64,000 nucleotides of DNA from an uncultured Clostridia bacterium (GTDB lineage: Bacteria; Bacillota; Clostridia; Oscillospirales; Acutalibacteraceae): NCBI GenBank assembly GCA_944385105.1, contig CALWVR010000031.1, positions 1 through 64,000 of the forward strand, given 5' to 3'. The position numbers and the translations under genes are program-made. Positions within the stretch are counted from its first letter, which is position 1; the number at the start of each line of letters is the position of its first letter. Shown here in pieces: positions 1-6,746 of the stretch. The notes below the pieces were generated by a model. It had not been told where the DNA came from. It saw only the letters and a list, made by a program, of their open reading frames with translations, and searched no databases.

Positions 1-660
1 CTGATGTATTTACACTCAGAGGTCTCGGCCAGATCCCCAAGCTACCCATGTGCCTCCCAGATAGTTTGACGGATTCGTACTTTTTGTTGACATAAGAATT
101 GAACCGACCGGATAAATCAGATTCACAATTGCTGTTTTAAAAATTGAAACTACGTCACTTGCTGTTATTGCTCCTGTATCTCCGTCTGCAACAGGCATTG
201 TGTTGCCTTGTGTATAAAATTTTTTCCAGCTACTCCACGTTGACCCGCTTAAATAATGTACGTACATTTCTGTTGTACTTTCTTTGATTGCTAACTGCTG
301 AACGTAGTTCCCTGAGTCAGATTTATTAACTATCAAGCTATGATAAGATCCTGATGTTGGAGCATTCGTTGTGCCCCCTCGCATTGTATATAGTCCCGGC
401 GTGGTTATTGAATTAAAGTCTCCATTGCTTTCTGACTTATAAGTGGCTGATCCAACATCTGACGCTGTAAGCGTAATATTACTTGATAATGCTTTGGAAT
501 TTATTGTTCGTGTCGTCGGTACAGCATTTGCAATTCCATATCCGGCGAGTGTGCTCGGCTTTTCCGTAATAGACTCAAAAGTGTGTGTATGGTCATTCTT
601 AAAATGTCCGTAATTCCATAGCCTGCTACAGTCGCTGGTGTACCTTTGAGCTCACTAAAC
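1..660 (-). pseudogene. phage tail fibre / receptor-binding protein remnant
   Basis: Minus-strand reading frames give a tail-fibre type protein. It contains a pectin-lyase-like prophage motif (YPVGSI followed by NPSNYLGGTW and AWGSGR) typical of distal tail or baseplate proteins. The frame is broken at least twice. Near 600-615 the protein jumps frame between VAGYGI and GHFKNDHTHTF. Near position 26 a one-base loss turns the expected GRVP(x)xVNTS into GRDL and a stop at 16-18, although PLSVNTS is still readable in the next frame. An upstream piece reads LRCWASEENHVNLFSEL around 625-690. The gene continues beyond the left edge. It is the 3' end of a tail operon and is almost certainly non-functional. 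Frame continuity was judged by hand translation. Confidence 0.75.
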
Positions 661-694
661 AAATTTACATGGTTCTCCTCAGATGCCCAGCATC

Positions 695-1579
695 TTAATG
701 CGTTGGCATCTGCTCAAGTTTTCCTAATGAGTCAAGCGTTGCGATGCCTTTAGTCATATTTATAAATACTGGTGGTGACGTGTAGATAAATAGCCCACCT
801 TTGTATCTATCGCCGGATGTGTAGTCTTTAAAATCCCCACCGTCAGCGGTATCACCAGAATTATAATCTAAAAAGTTACCACCATCGAGATAATCGTTAA
901 AGTCGAAACTTGAATAGTCGTACCAGTTTAAAGTTAATTTCCCATTGTAATTGATCTTTGTAAAACTTCCCGCAAGTTGCGCCACCCAAGATACGACTTC
1001 TCTAAATGTAATTTTCTTGTCCTCGGGACTTGATGCAACACAACAATCAGAATTTAAAAATGTCTGTGTCGATAAATTTACACCTCAGCAAAAGCACGCA
1101 TTCCTCAGGATTTCTGCAAGTGTTGCTAGAGGCCTAAGATTGCTTTTTGAGTACGGTTTATCGAATTTGCTCATGTTATCAAGTGCCGTTAAAGTGATGG
1201 TTGCGCTCTCAAAAATGGCTTCATCCACTATAAAATAGCCCTTCGGAATCTATTCAGTCGTGCAGTCTAATAGAGCTAAGCCAATTTTAATGTAAATTTC
1301 TGCACCGTAAAAATCATATGTACTGAATTTATCTCCAAGATTATTGAGAACAAGCATAAGTTGACCAATCACAGCACCACCGATTTCAAACGAATTAGGC
1401 GAGGATACTCCGCCTTGCATTATATCTTAATCTGTTACTTCTAATATATAATTATCTGCTAAGGTTATTTTTGCCCGAACTCTAAACTTTCTGTCGGATT
1501 TATATATCGCCTTATTGTATTCTTCTGATGTGTTTATCACAGTTTCCTCATCTCTAGCTATACGGTAAGTTGCAAAAGT
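695..1579 (-). pseudogene. phage minor structural (tail) protein, three in-frame stops
   Basis: One continuous minus-strand frame can be read from just after the stop of the DUF6711 gene down to 695. It shows features of Firmicutes phage minor structural proteins, such as EIGGAVIGQLMLVLNN, YGAEIYIKIGL, IPKGYFIVDE and NLRPLATLAEIL. It ends in acidic repeats of the form SGDxxDGG that resemble the SGD-DGG tract of such proteins. The frame is interrupted by TAA at 1427-1429, TAG at 1240-1242 (an expected Trp after TTE) and TGA at 1085-1087. No ATG is seen at the expected start near 1577, where the frame begins FATYRIARDEE. Three separate nonsense changes with the frame otherwise intact point to slow decay and not to sequencing error. 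Its role in an intact phage would be tail-tip assembly. Confidence 0.75.
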
Positions 1580-1936
1580 TTATACTTCTATGAAGTCGCA
1601 CGAGGCGCTCCCTACAAGCTCTATTGACCAATCGAAATACGGAACTGTCATATCGCCCGTATAAAACGTTTTTGTTGTGTATGTGCCTGCCATGATATCC
1701 GGATAAGTTAGACTCCCCTGCACGCCTCGATTCTTCATAAAATCGGCTATAACACTGCACTCCTGCCAGCTCATAGCGCCCCACTTGCAAACAAGTTTTC
1801 GCTTTTGCGACACAATATCCTTATGCATAACACCGTCAAGAGTTAGACCGCTGTCGTCACTTGATAAATCCTGCAATCTCCATGTACAGCTCATTGATGT
1901 TTTTACTGTTGTCCCGTTTATCTTAAAAAATGGCAT
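1580..1936 (-). CDS. phage tail protein, DUF6711-like
   Basis: An intact frame of 118 codons. I place the start at the ATG at 1934-1936 (MPFFKINGTTV), preceded by a GGAAGTT ribosome-binding site, and not at the upstream in-frame codon at 1975. The protein resembles the small DUF6711 tail proteins found between the tape measure and the minor structural protein in clostridial siphophages. It has an N-terminal KINGT segment, a central KRKLVCKW strand and a C-terminal TYPDIMAGTYTTKTFYTGD segment. It is followed directly by the minor structural pseudogene and preceded by the tape measure remnant, which matches the usual late gene order. It is one of the few undamaged frames in the prophage. The function within the tail is not known to me. 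Confidence 0.6.
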   Translation of the reverse strand: MPFFKINGTTVKTSMSCTWRLQDLSSDDSGLTLDGVMHKDIVSQKRKLVCKWGAMSWQECSVIADFMKNRGVQGSLTYPDIMAGTYTTKTFYTGDMTVPYFDWSIELVGSASCDFIEV

Positions 1937-1979
1937 CTTAACTTCCATATATGTAAAAAAGAACCGAACTTCCATTATC

Positions 1980-2085
1980 GGAAATTCGGCTTTCTTTAAG
2001 TCTATGTTTACATTTTACCATTTATTTTCGGTTTTTTCAATGACTTTCTATAACTAAGTTCTATTGGCTTTTTTATATTTTGCAA
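1980..2085. other. short gap between tape measure and DUF6711 gene
   Basis: About 100 bases between the end of the tape measure remnant and the start of the DUF6711 frame. I see no gene, hairpin or promoter worth reporting in it. Confidence 0.5.
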
Positions 2086-3358
2086 CTAGATAACCGCGGT
2101 CATTGAAGTCACCACAGCCTGATTGCTTGACATCCAGTTGCCGACAACTTCCAGTGCAATTGTAATCCCATTTAAAACATCACAAATCACACCGCCTGTA
2201 AAACTTACTATAGGCCATAAAAATGAATTCCAAAGCCAGTTTACAAGCGGAATTGAGGCACTTATTATTGGATTTAGAAAATTAATTGTGCCTGCTAGCA
2301 AATTTAAAAACGTTGACACTGCGTTGTTCAGCGTCCAGGCGCCTATGCTCACAAGGACGTTCTCCCAGAACCACAAAAGCCCCTCACTGACAGTCACCGC
2401 AAACGACGCTAATGCTATCCATAAGCCGTGCAGAGATACATTAATTTTGCCCCAATCAACTTGTGAAAGGCCCACAGTTAAAATGTCTATAAACCGCGGT
2501 AATCCTTCGTTTAAGGTCCAACTTCCGACCGGCACTAAAAATGAATAGTAGAAATTCTTAAGAGCTTCCCAGGCAAAGCCCTCAAGATGATCAAGTTCGG
2601 CTCCAAGCCTTGATAGCGCTTGCCTGATGGGTTAAAGGGCATTTCAAATTGCCTCAAATCCAGCCATAACTTTTTGTACAATTCGTCAGTTTTAGAATTT
2701 ACGCTGTCCATTAGATCGTCATATCCTGTTAAATCTGGGACTGCAAAAGCTCCATCATTCCCGCCAGAGCCGCCTTAACCTTTGATGTATCAATAGTTGG
2801 CGAAATAGTGCTGCTAATTGCATTCATCTCAGCCGATATATTGCGTCCTGAGAAATAATTGATTCTTTGCACCTTTTGAGGTGTTAAATTTCTAGTTTTG
2901 GGAACCTGCGCTTGTAGCTGCATTTTCTGGATAGAACAATTTACCGCATCTTCAATGTTCCGTGCGGCTTCTGCTTCCCATTTTGTGTTCGCCGCCACCT
3001 TTTGCTCCGCTTCGGCGAGCTCTTCTTTTGCTTTTGCAAGCTTTTCTGATTTAAATGAATAATTTTCACTATCAAAAGCGGCTTTAGGTATTGCTGACTG
3101 AGCTTTTGCACTGGCTATCGCTCTTTAATCCCCCATTTTCTGCATTTCTAATGATGCTTTTATTGGGTCGTTTATGATGTTTTTAAAGCTAAAATTGCTC
3201 GATATTGACTTTAAGGAATTATTAAACTTCGCAATAACAGGAATCGCAGAAACAAATTTGTTTTGCAGTTCAGATATTTTACCTATCACTTTATCAAGCG
3301 CTGCCACTGCTTTACTTGAGCTTCCAATAACTTCAATCATTAGATTTTCACTTGACAT
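2086..3358 (-). pseudogene. tail tape measure protein, fragmented and shortened
   Basis: Three minus-strand pieces belong to one tape measure gene. The N-terminal piece (3125-3358) starts MSSENLMIEVIGSSSKA, with the hydrophobic/Ser pattern common at tape measure N-termini and a GGCGGGTG ribosome-binding site upstream. The middle piece (2729-2998) is Lys/Gln rich. The C-terminal piece (2086 to about 2640) carries repeated Trp-containing membrane-like segments such as LPRFIDIL, STFLNLLAG and LWPIVSFTGG. The pieces lie in different frames or are separated by stops near 2640 and 3120. The total is only about 1.27 kb, while functional siphovirus tape measures are generally several kb, so internal deletion as well as frameshift is likely. 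In an intact phage this protein sets tail length and helps DNA entry. Confidence 0.7.
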
Positions 3359-3409
3359 TTTTTCACCCGCCTTCTTTTCTTTCAGTAAGAAAGGAAGGCA
3401 AAATAACCT

Positions 3410-3487
3410 TCATTTCGCGTTTGTTGCATTAACGTAACCCAAAATTCCATGCCCTCGCGCCAAAGCCTCGTACACAACTTGTCTCAT
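3410..3487 (-). pseudogene. short phage gene fragment ahead of tape measure
   Basis: A 25-codon minus-strand frame (MRQVVYEALARGHGILGYV and six further residues) ends just before the tape measure ribosome-binding site. It looks like the C-terminus of a phage structural gene whose body is missing upstream, where the toxin-antitoxin-like module now lies. I do not recognise the parent protein. It could also be a chance ORF. Confidence 0.3.
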
Positions 3488-3520
3488 GCGAAAACACGGT
3501 ATCTAACCGTAAACGTTGCA

Positions 3521-3564
3521 TATAATAAAGAAAAGAGCCAAAATCTCTTGGATATGGCTCTTTT
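3521..3564 (-). terminator. terminator of the small hydrophobic ORF transcript
   Basis: A hairpin with arms AAAAGAGCC (3531-3539) and GGCTCTTTT (3556-3564), followed on the minus strand by a TTTCTTTATT run. It would end the minus-strand mRNA that carries the ORF at 3721-3792. The plus strand also shows U residues after the stem, so it may act both ways. Confidence 0.65.
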
Positions 3565-3592
3565 AAAACTCTAATTTTTTATCTTATTGTCA

Positions 3593-3621
3593 TTGACAAA
3601 TAATTGATTTTCGGGTAAAAT
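3593..3621 (+). promoter_or_regulatory. sigma-A type promoter of the antisense RNA
   Basis: TTGACA at 3593-3598, a 17-base spacer and TAAAAT at 3616-3621: a near-consensus vegetative promoter with no ORF of any size downstream. Transcription would start near 3628 and run into the structured RNA that ends at 3735. Confidence 0.75.
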
Positions 3622-3627
3622 ATAAAT

Positions 3628-3735
3628 TAGCAGGAGCAAACCGTTTGAAAAACGGCTTAGCCCCAAAGGTTTTTTATTAATAGTTAATACAAATAGTCGT
3701 TACCTTTGGTCGGGAGGCGACTATTTGTTGTTTTT
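3628..3735 (+). ncRNA. antisense RNA, candidate type I antitoxin
   Basis: This segment of about 108 bases lies between a strong promoter (3593-3621) and a strong intrinsic terminator. The terminator has CAAATAGTCG at 3690-3699 pairing with CGACTATTTG at 3718-3727, then TTGTTTTT. The sequence also holds CCAAAGGT at 3663-3670, complementary to ACCTTTGG in the terminator loop at 3702-3709, and a short AACCGTTT/AAACGG hairpin near 3639. Its 3' end is complementary to the last 15 bases of the small ORF on the opposite strand, and its whole length is complementary to that transcript's 3' UTR. This convergent, 3'-overlapping layout is the one known for TxpA/RatA and BsrG/SR4 of Bacillus. The role as antitoxin is inferred from layout. 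Confidence 0.6.
3690..3735 (+). terminator. intrinsic terminator of the antisense RNA
   Basis: A perfect ten-base-pair stem (3690-3699 with 3718-3727), an 18-base loop and a U-rich tail (3728-3735). The right arm overlaps the last codons of the toxin-like ORF on the other strand. Confidence 0.8.
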
Positions 3736-3792
3736 ATGGTAAAGCATTTTATCTAACACAAGTAAAATCAGTAGTAGATATAGTAGTTCCAC
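3721..3792 (-). CDS. small hydrophobic peptide, candidate type I toxin
   Basis: A 23-codon ORF, GTG start at 3790-3792 and TAG at 3721-3723. The product begins VELLYLLLILLVLDKMLY and ends HKNNK. It is one short membrane helix with a basic, polar tail, the usual build of type I toxins that insert in the membrane. An AGAGGGGG ribosome-binding site lies upstream, inside a hairpin with ATGCCCACTCCCT, so translation may be held back. A promoter TTGTTT-17-TATAAT lies at 3862-3890 and a terminator at 3521-3564, giving an mRNA of roughly 330 bases. It lies in a tail gene cluster as an insert and is undamaged, unlike its neighbours. The GTG start is inferred because the nearby ATG is followed at once by TGA. 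It is too short to match to a named family by eye. Confidence 0.55.
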   Translation of the reverse strand: MELLYLLLILLVLDKMLYHKNNK

Positions 3793-3797
3793 TCACA

Positions 3798-3830
3798 TGC
3801 CCCCTCTCTATTAGGGAGTGGGCATTAGCC
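3798..3830 (-). promoter_or_regulatory. hairpin hiding the toxin ribosome-binding site
   Basis: On the minus strand ATGCCCACTCCCT folds on AGAGGGGGCAT with the loop AATAG. The right arm contains the ribosome-binding site of the ORF starting at 3792. A second small hairpin (GCAGG/CCTGC, about 3837-3852) lies closer to the 5' end. Such Shine-Dalgarno masking is known from type I toxin mRNAs. Confidence 0.55.
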
Positions 3831-3861
3831 GTCCTCCGCAGGCTTACTCCTGCTGGATTTA

Positions 3862-3890
3862 ATTATACTTTAAAATTTAATTAAAAACAA
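3862..3890 (-). promoter_or_regulatory. promoter of the small hydrophobic ORF
   Basis: Minus strand: TTGTTT (3885-3890), a 17-base spacer and TATAAT (3862-3867). The predicted start near 3855 leaves a 5' UTR of about 60 bases that holds the hairpins described for the toxin ORF. Confidence 0.65.
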
Positions 3891-3898
3891 TCGCTACA

Positions 3899-3950
3899 GC
3901 GCCTATTCTATGTTTTCACTGAAAACTTTAATAGGTGTTTTTTGTTTTTT
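3899..3950 (+). terminator. plus-strand terminator upstream of the toxin promoter
   Basis: GCGCCTATT and AATAGGTGT form the base of a stem, with GTTTTC/GAAAAC continuing it, followed by TTTTTGTTTTTT. This is a strong intrinsic terminator on the plus strand. No plus-strand gene upstream needs it, so it may insulate the toxin-antitoxin module or stop antisense transcription. Confidence 0.6.
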
Positions 3951-4003
3951 ATTGATCGCCTCAGCTTTCGTTGCGTGCAAATAAGTTTAAAATAGAATGT
4001 ATT

Positions 4004-4309
4004 CTAACCTCGCAACTTGGCAGCGGTCCCTATCCGCAGCATCTCATTAATTTGTTTTGAGCAATTTTTGATTGCTTCTTTGCCATCAATTAACTTATGT
4101 TTGTCTGATAGCTCTGCTGAAAACAGTTCAAATAGTTTCGCTGGATACCGCACATTCCTGCTAAGTGCCGATGCTACCGCATATTGTATGTATGATCCTT
4201 GCAGCCAAGCTGTGAAATTGACTTTCATTTTCCATTCGTTGGTAATTTCTTTGAGTTTTAGCTCGTACGCCTTTGCATATGCTGTCAAAATAGCTGGGTT
4301 CTCGTACAA
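4004..4309 (-). CDS. tail assembly chaperone second product (T-like frame)
   Basis: A 101-codon frame beginning MYENPAILTAYAKAYE. The same frame stays open further upstream (EFRKIIEFFGDELLPKAIAAG) to about 4385, overlapping the 3' end of the DUF5055-like gene in the -1 frame, with no ribosome-binding site at the internal Met. Siphophages often make the second tail assembly chaperone by -1 ribosomal frameshifting between two such genes (the lambda G/GT arrangement). This position, between the first chaperone and the tape measure, is the expected one. I see no perfect slippery heptamer; AAAA just before the TAA at 4375-4377 is the best candidate. The protein is short, and it is followed by the toxin-antitoxin-like insert instead of the tape measure. 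Confidence 0.55.
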   Translation of the reverse strand: MYENPAILTAYAKAYELKLKEITNEWKMKVNFTAWLQGSYIQYAVASALSRNVRYPAKLFELFSAELSDKHKLIDGKEAIKNCSKQINEMLRIGTAAKLRG

Positions 4310-4374
4310 AAACTCATGGATACTGCATCCTGCCGCTATCGCTTTAGGAAGAAGTTCATCTCCAAAAAATTCAA

Positions 4375-4773
4375 TTATTTTTCTGAATTCGAAGTTTTCT
4401 TTTGGGAGTTTATCTCCGAAATAAGAAAACTTTTCTTTTTGCCAGAAGCTCCCTCCTTCATAAAAACCTCTGTGAATTTCTCGGCTAAAATTGGATAAAT
4501 CTCGCTTGCACCGTATTCTTCGATTGCTGCATCTGAAATTTTCTTTGCAAGATTATAATTAATGCCAAGATGATGTTTTAATAGGCCCACGTAGGTTAGA
4601 TCATTAATTGAGGTAAATATTTTATCCTGCATCCCAGAAATACTCCCGCCGATGGCTTCAAATTGGAGTACACTATCCCTTGTGTACTCCATCACATACT
4701 CTTTATTATCAACTAATATTCTAAATTCTTCCACTTTTTTTGTTTCTTTCCAAGTGTTTGATTTAATTGACAA
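4375..4773 (-). CDS. tail assembly chaperone, DUF5055-like
   Basis: A 132-residue frame with the features of the first tail assembly chaperone: an N-terminal strand pair (EFRILVDNKEYVMEYTRDSV), then helical segments, and a Lys-rich tail ending NSEK. In intact siphophages it binds the tape measure with its frameshifted partner. The apparent start is a TTG at 4771-4773 that lies inside an inverted-repeat element (4765-4848) and has no ribosome-binding site. The natural 5' end has therefore probably been lost and the frame may not be translated. The coding part itself is undamaged. Confidence 0.55.
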   Translation of the reverse strand: MSIKSNTWKETKKVEEFRILVDNKEYVMEYTRDSVLQFEAIGGSISGMQDKIFTSINDLTYVGLLKHHLGINYNLAKKISDAAIEEYGASEIYPILAEKFTEVFMKEGASGKKKSFLISEINSQKKTSNSEK

Positions 4774-4866
4774 TTTACAATTTTGGTATAACGCCTTCGG
4801 CGTTTCATTTAAATAAGGCTGCCTGCCGCCAAACCTTCATTGTCAATTGTTCATTATCAATTTTAA
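4765..4866. repeat. small palindromic intergenic element (MITE-like)
   Basis: Ends are a perfect ten-base inverted repeat: AATTGACAAT at 4765-4774 and ATTGTCAATT at 4839-4848. The right end is extended by the TTGATAATGAACAATTGACA-type sequence seen on the minus strand. Inside is a small AACGCC-TTC-GGCGTT hairpin (about 4790-4805) and a GC-rich GGCGGCAGGCAGCC tract. It replaces the head-closure, tail-terminator and major tail genes that normally lie between the flanking prophage genes. Confidence 0.6.
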
Positions 4867-4867
4867 A

Positions 4868-5350
4868 TTATTTCATCACTTTTCCAAGCGGAACTATACA
4901 ATCCAGCATACTGTCGGGAATATGAGCGTTTTCATAAGTGCGATTAACTCTATTTTCATTGTGCACAGTTTCACCCTCAGCGCCAATTTTGTTGTACAAA
5001 AATTTTGCTATTTCAAGCTGCAACGTTTCATATTGTTTTTCCATAGGAGAATCAACGGGGGTTCGGCGTTTTTGTTTTATCGAATCTTCAGCGCAAAGTA
5101 AAAGTTCTGATAGCAAATCGTCATTTTGTTCATCCGGAATCCAAACTTTTGCCTTTCTAGCTGTGTCACTTTTTCTCCCTCGCTTTGTTTTTGTTGTGCT
5201 TTTCGGCGGTGGTGTAGTTGGCTTTTCAACCACTTTTCCGCCAAGCACAACTAATTCTTCTGCATCTTTTTCTTTGACTTCTATAATTTCATTTGGAGAA
5301 TAATACTACCCCAAATATTTTATCTCAAACGGAAAAATCATCTTAGCCAT
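4868..5350 (-). pseudogene. head-tail connector gene fused to small DUF7302-like frame, one nonsense codon
   Basis: The frame starts at ATG 5348-5350 (MAKMIFPFEIKYLG). It meets TAG at 5306-5308 and then continues open (YYSPNEIIEVKEKDAEELV) to the stop at 4868. The first 45 residues resemble the short phage protein often encoded after the capsid gene. After a Pro/Thr/Lys-rich linker, the C-terminal part (about residues 75-160; LQLEIAKFLYNKIGAEGE and NRTYENAHIPDSML) matches gp6-like head-tail connectors. These are normally two genes, so a fusion by deletion is likely. The TAG sits where Lys is common, so one base change explains it. The start overlaps the end of the capsid gene, as in a late operon. 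Confidence 0.65.
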
Positions 5351-5351
5351 T

Positions 5352-6293
5352 TTAATTCACTTTTAGAATATAGCATTCATCCATGCGTTCAAAAGACGGC
5401 AACACTATATCTGATGCGGTTGTCTGAGTGTTCAACGATGCCGTGGTCGTTCTTGAAACGGCTACGGCAATCCCTGTATTTACAATCGCCACCTTGATTT
5501 CAGATGCAGCGCCACTTCTTTCCTCCGGCGTGGCGCTAAACCACGTTGAACCTAAGGTCGCATCGGGCACGAGCGCACACATGTCATCGGGGTAAAAGTT
5601 CTTAGTCGTACCGGATTCATCCTTATATTTTTTCGTATAAATAATTATCGAAACGTCCAAAATTCCCTTGATAAACGCCTTTAAAAGCGCGTCTGTCATG
5701 AAAATATTTGCCGTCATATTCTGGGCTAAAATTGCTGATTTTATGTTCGAATTGGAAAGCAAATAATTAAACGTTTTCCTTGACATAATCGTAATGCCCG
5801 GGCGTGTCCCGGTCTTTTCCTCAACCTTATCCCGAGCTGATTTGATGTCCGATAACGGGTCAGAATTGGCTGTATCACTCCATTTTGAAGTTCCCGTCAA
5901 CGCGGTATAATTGTTTGCTTAAAACTCACCTTTAGGGTCATAATTGTACGAATATGTAACGTTGTTTGCAGTTATCGTGATTGACGGCGACCCTTGCGAA
6001 GATAAAGTTGCATACGCATACGCTCTGGAACCACTAAAGCTCATTGGATTAATGTGTTGGTGTCATCAAAGATATTCGATAAAACCGCAGCAGCATAAGG
6101 ATCATCGGTATCCTGGATACGCATAATTTCCTGTTTATATTTCTTTTTTATAAATATAGCTTCACAGAAAAATGTCATTTCCGTATCAATTTTTGTGACG
6201 CCAATTCTATCTCTAAACGTTGGTTTTGCATCAAAATTTGACGGCATTAAAGATACTAGCAAACCCTTGTAACCCTTGATCCAACTAAGGTAG
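5352..6293 (-). pseudogene. major capsid protein, lambda gpE-like, broken
   Basis: The minus strand carries a capsid of the lambda gpE family. The N-terminal piece (6041-6293; SWIKGYKGLLVSLMPSNFDA, FRDRIGVTKIDTEMTFF) ends at TGA 6041-6043. The same frame then reads ALVVPERMRMQL, a typical capsid stretch. A frameshift near 5985-5995 leads to ITITANNVTYSYNYDPKGEF. A TAA at 5919-5921 is followed by ANNYTALTGTSKWSD and an intact C-terminal 183 codons with TRPGITIMSRKTF and the final LPSFERMDECYILK. The first 40 or so residues are missing and are replaced by a Sak3 fragment. At least three disabling changes make it a pseudogene. Confidence 0.8.
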
Positions 6294-6537
6294 ATATTCG
6301 ATGTGTTCAAGCCCCTCGATTATTACACCTGTTTTCACACAGCATGTTCACCCATCTGTAAAATAAATGCAGCTGTTTTCAGTCTCGTATACTTTGTAAT
6401 TTGCCTCTAGGTACAGCTTCTTAACTTCGCCCCATGCATAACGGCCATGACAAATATGAAAGGCCGTTTTTCTTTTCTACATGGTCGTTTACGCTGATCG
6501 CAAACAGCGTTTTAAATACTGATTTATTTTCGTTCAT
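6294..6537 (-). pseudogene. single-strand annealing protein Sak3 (DUF1071), 5' part only
   Basis: Starts at ATG 6535-6537 with a strong AAGGAGTG ribosome-binding site. The product MNENKSVFKTLFAISVNDHV continues EKKNGLSYLSW, the signature N-terminus of DUF1071 phage annealing proteins. A one-base indel near 6445 shifts the frame. The next frame carries on as WGEVKKLYLEANYKVYETEN, then CIYFTDG, a TGA, TCCVKTGVIIEGLEHIEYLP. At about 6294 the homology stops and the capsid sequence SWIKGYKG begins. So an early recombination gene is joined to a late capsid gene by a large deletion. Confidence 0.75.
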
Positions 6538-6549
6538 AAGATACACTCC

Positions 6550-6746
6550 TTAACTCTCCATATCGGCTTTTTCGGCTTCCAGATCCGGCAATTCGGCCGT
6601 GAATTTTAAAATGCATATCTAGACATTCCTCACAGCAATTAAAGCCATTGAGGACGTAATATTCGTCTCCTGCATATATATATTCTTCACAGAAAAAACA
6701 TTTTAAAACGGGGATTGACCCATTATCTATCGGTGTTAAATATGAC
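6550..6746 (-). pseudogene. small phage zinc-ribbon protein, frameshifted
   Basis: A minus-strand frame reads CFFCEEYIYAGDEYYVLNGF and then NCCEECL, a treble-clef or zinc-ribbon pattern with CxxC...CxxC spacing common in small phage proteins. No start codon is left in this frame; it opens after a TAG in the tandem-repeat zone. Near 6605 a frame change is needed to reach the natural-looking end (AELPDLEAEKADMES) at 6550-6552, immediately before the Sak3 ribosome-binding site. Probably an inactive early-region gene. Confidence 0.5.

Noticed and set aside
951..1238. 95-codon plus-strand ORF
   Set aside because: It is antisense to the minor structural pseudogene, has no ribosome-binding site and reads as a shadow frame.
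695..1579. Alternative genetic code or stop-codon recoding in the prophage
   Set aside because: TAA, TAG and TGA all interrupt the same frame, neighbouring genes also have indels, and host genes use all three stops normally. Decay is simpler.
1554..1790. 78-codon minus-strand ORF overlapping the DUF6711 gene
   Set aside because: It overlaps the DUF6711 frame, has a composition unlike a real protein and has no start site.
3628..3735. Riboswitch or leader for a downstream gene
   Set aside because: It ends in its own terminator and no plus-strand gene follows for more than 3 kb. Antisense RNA fits better.
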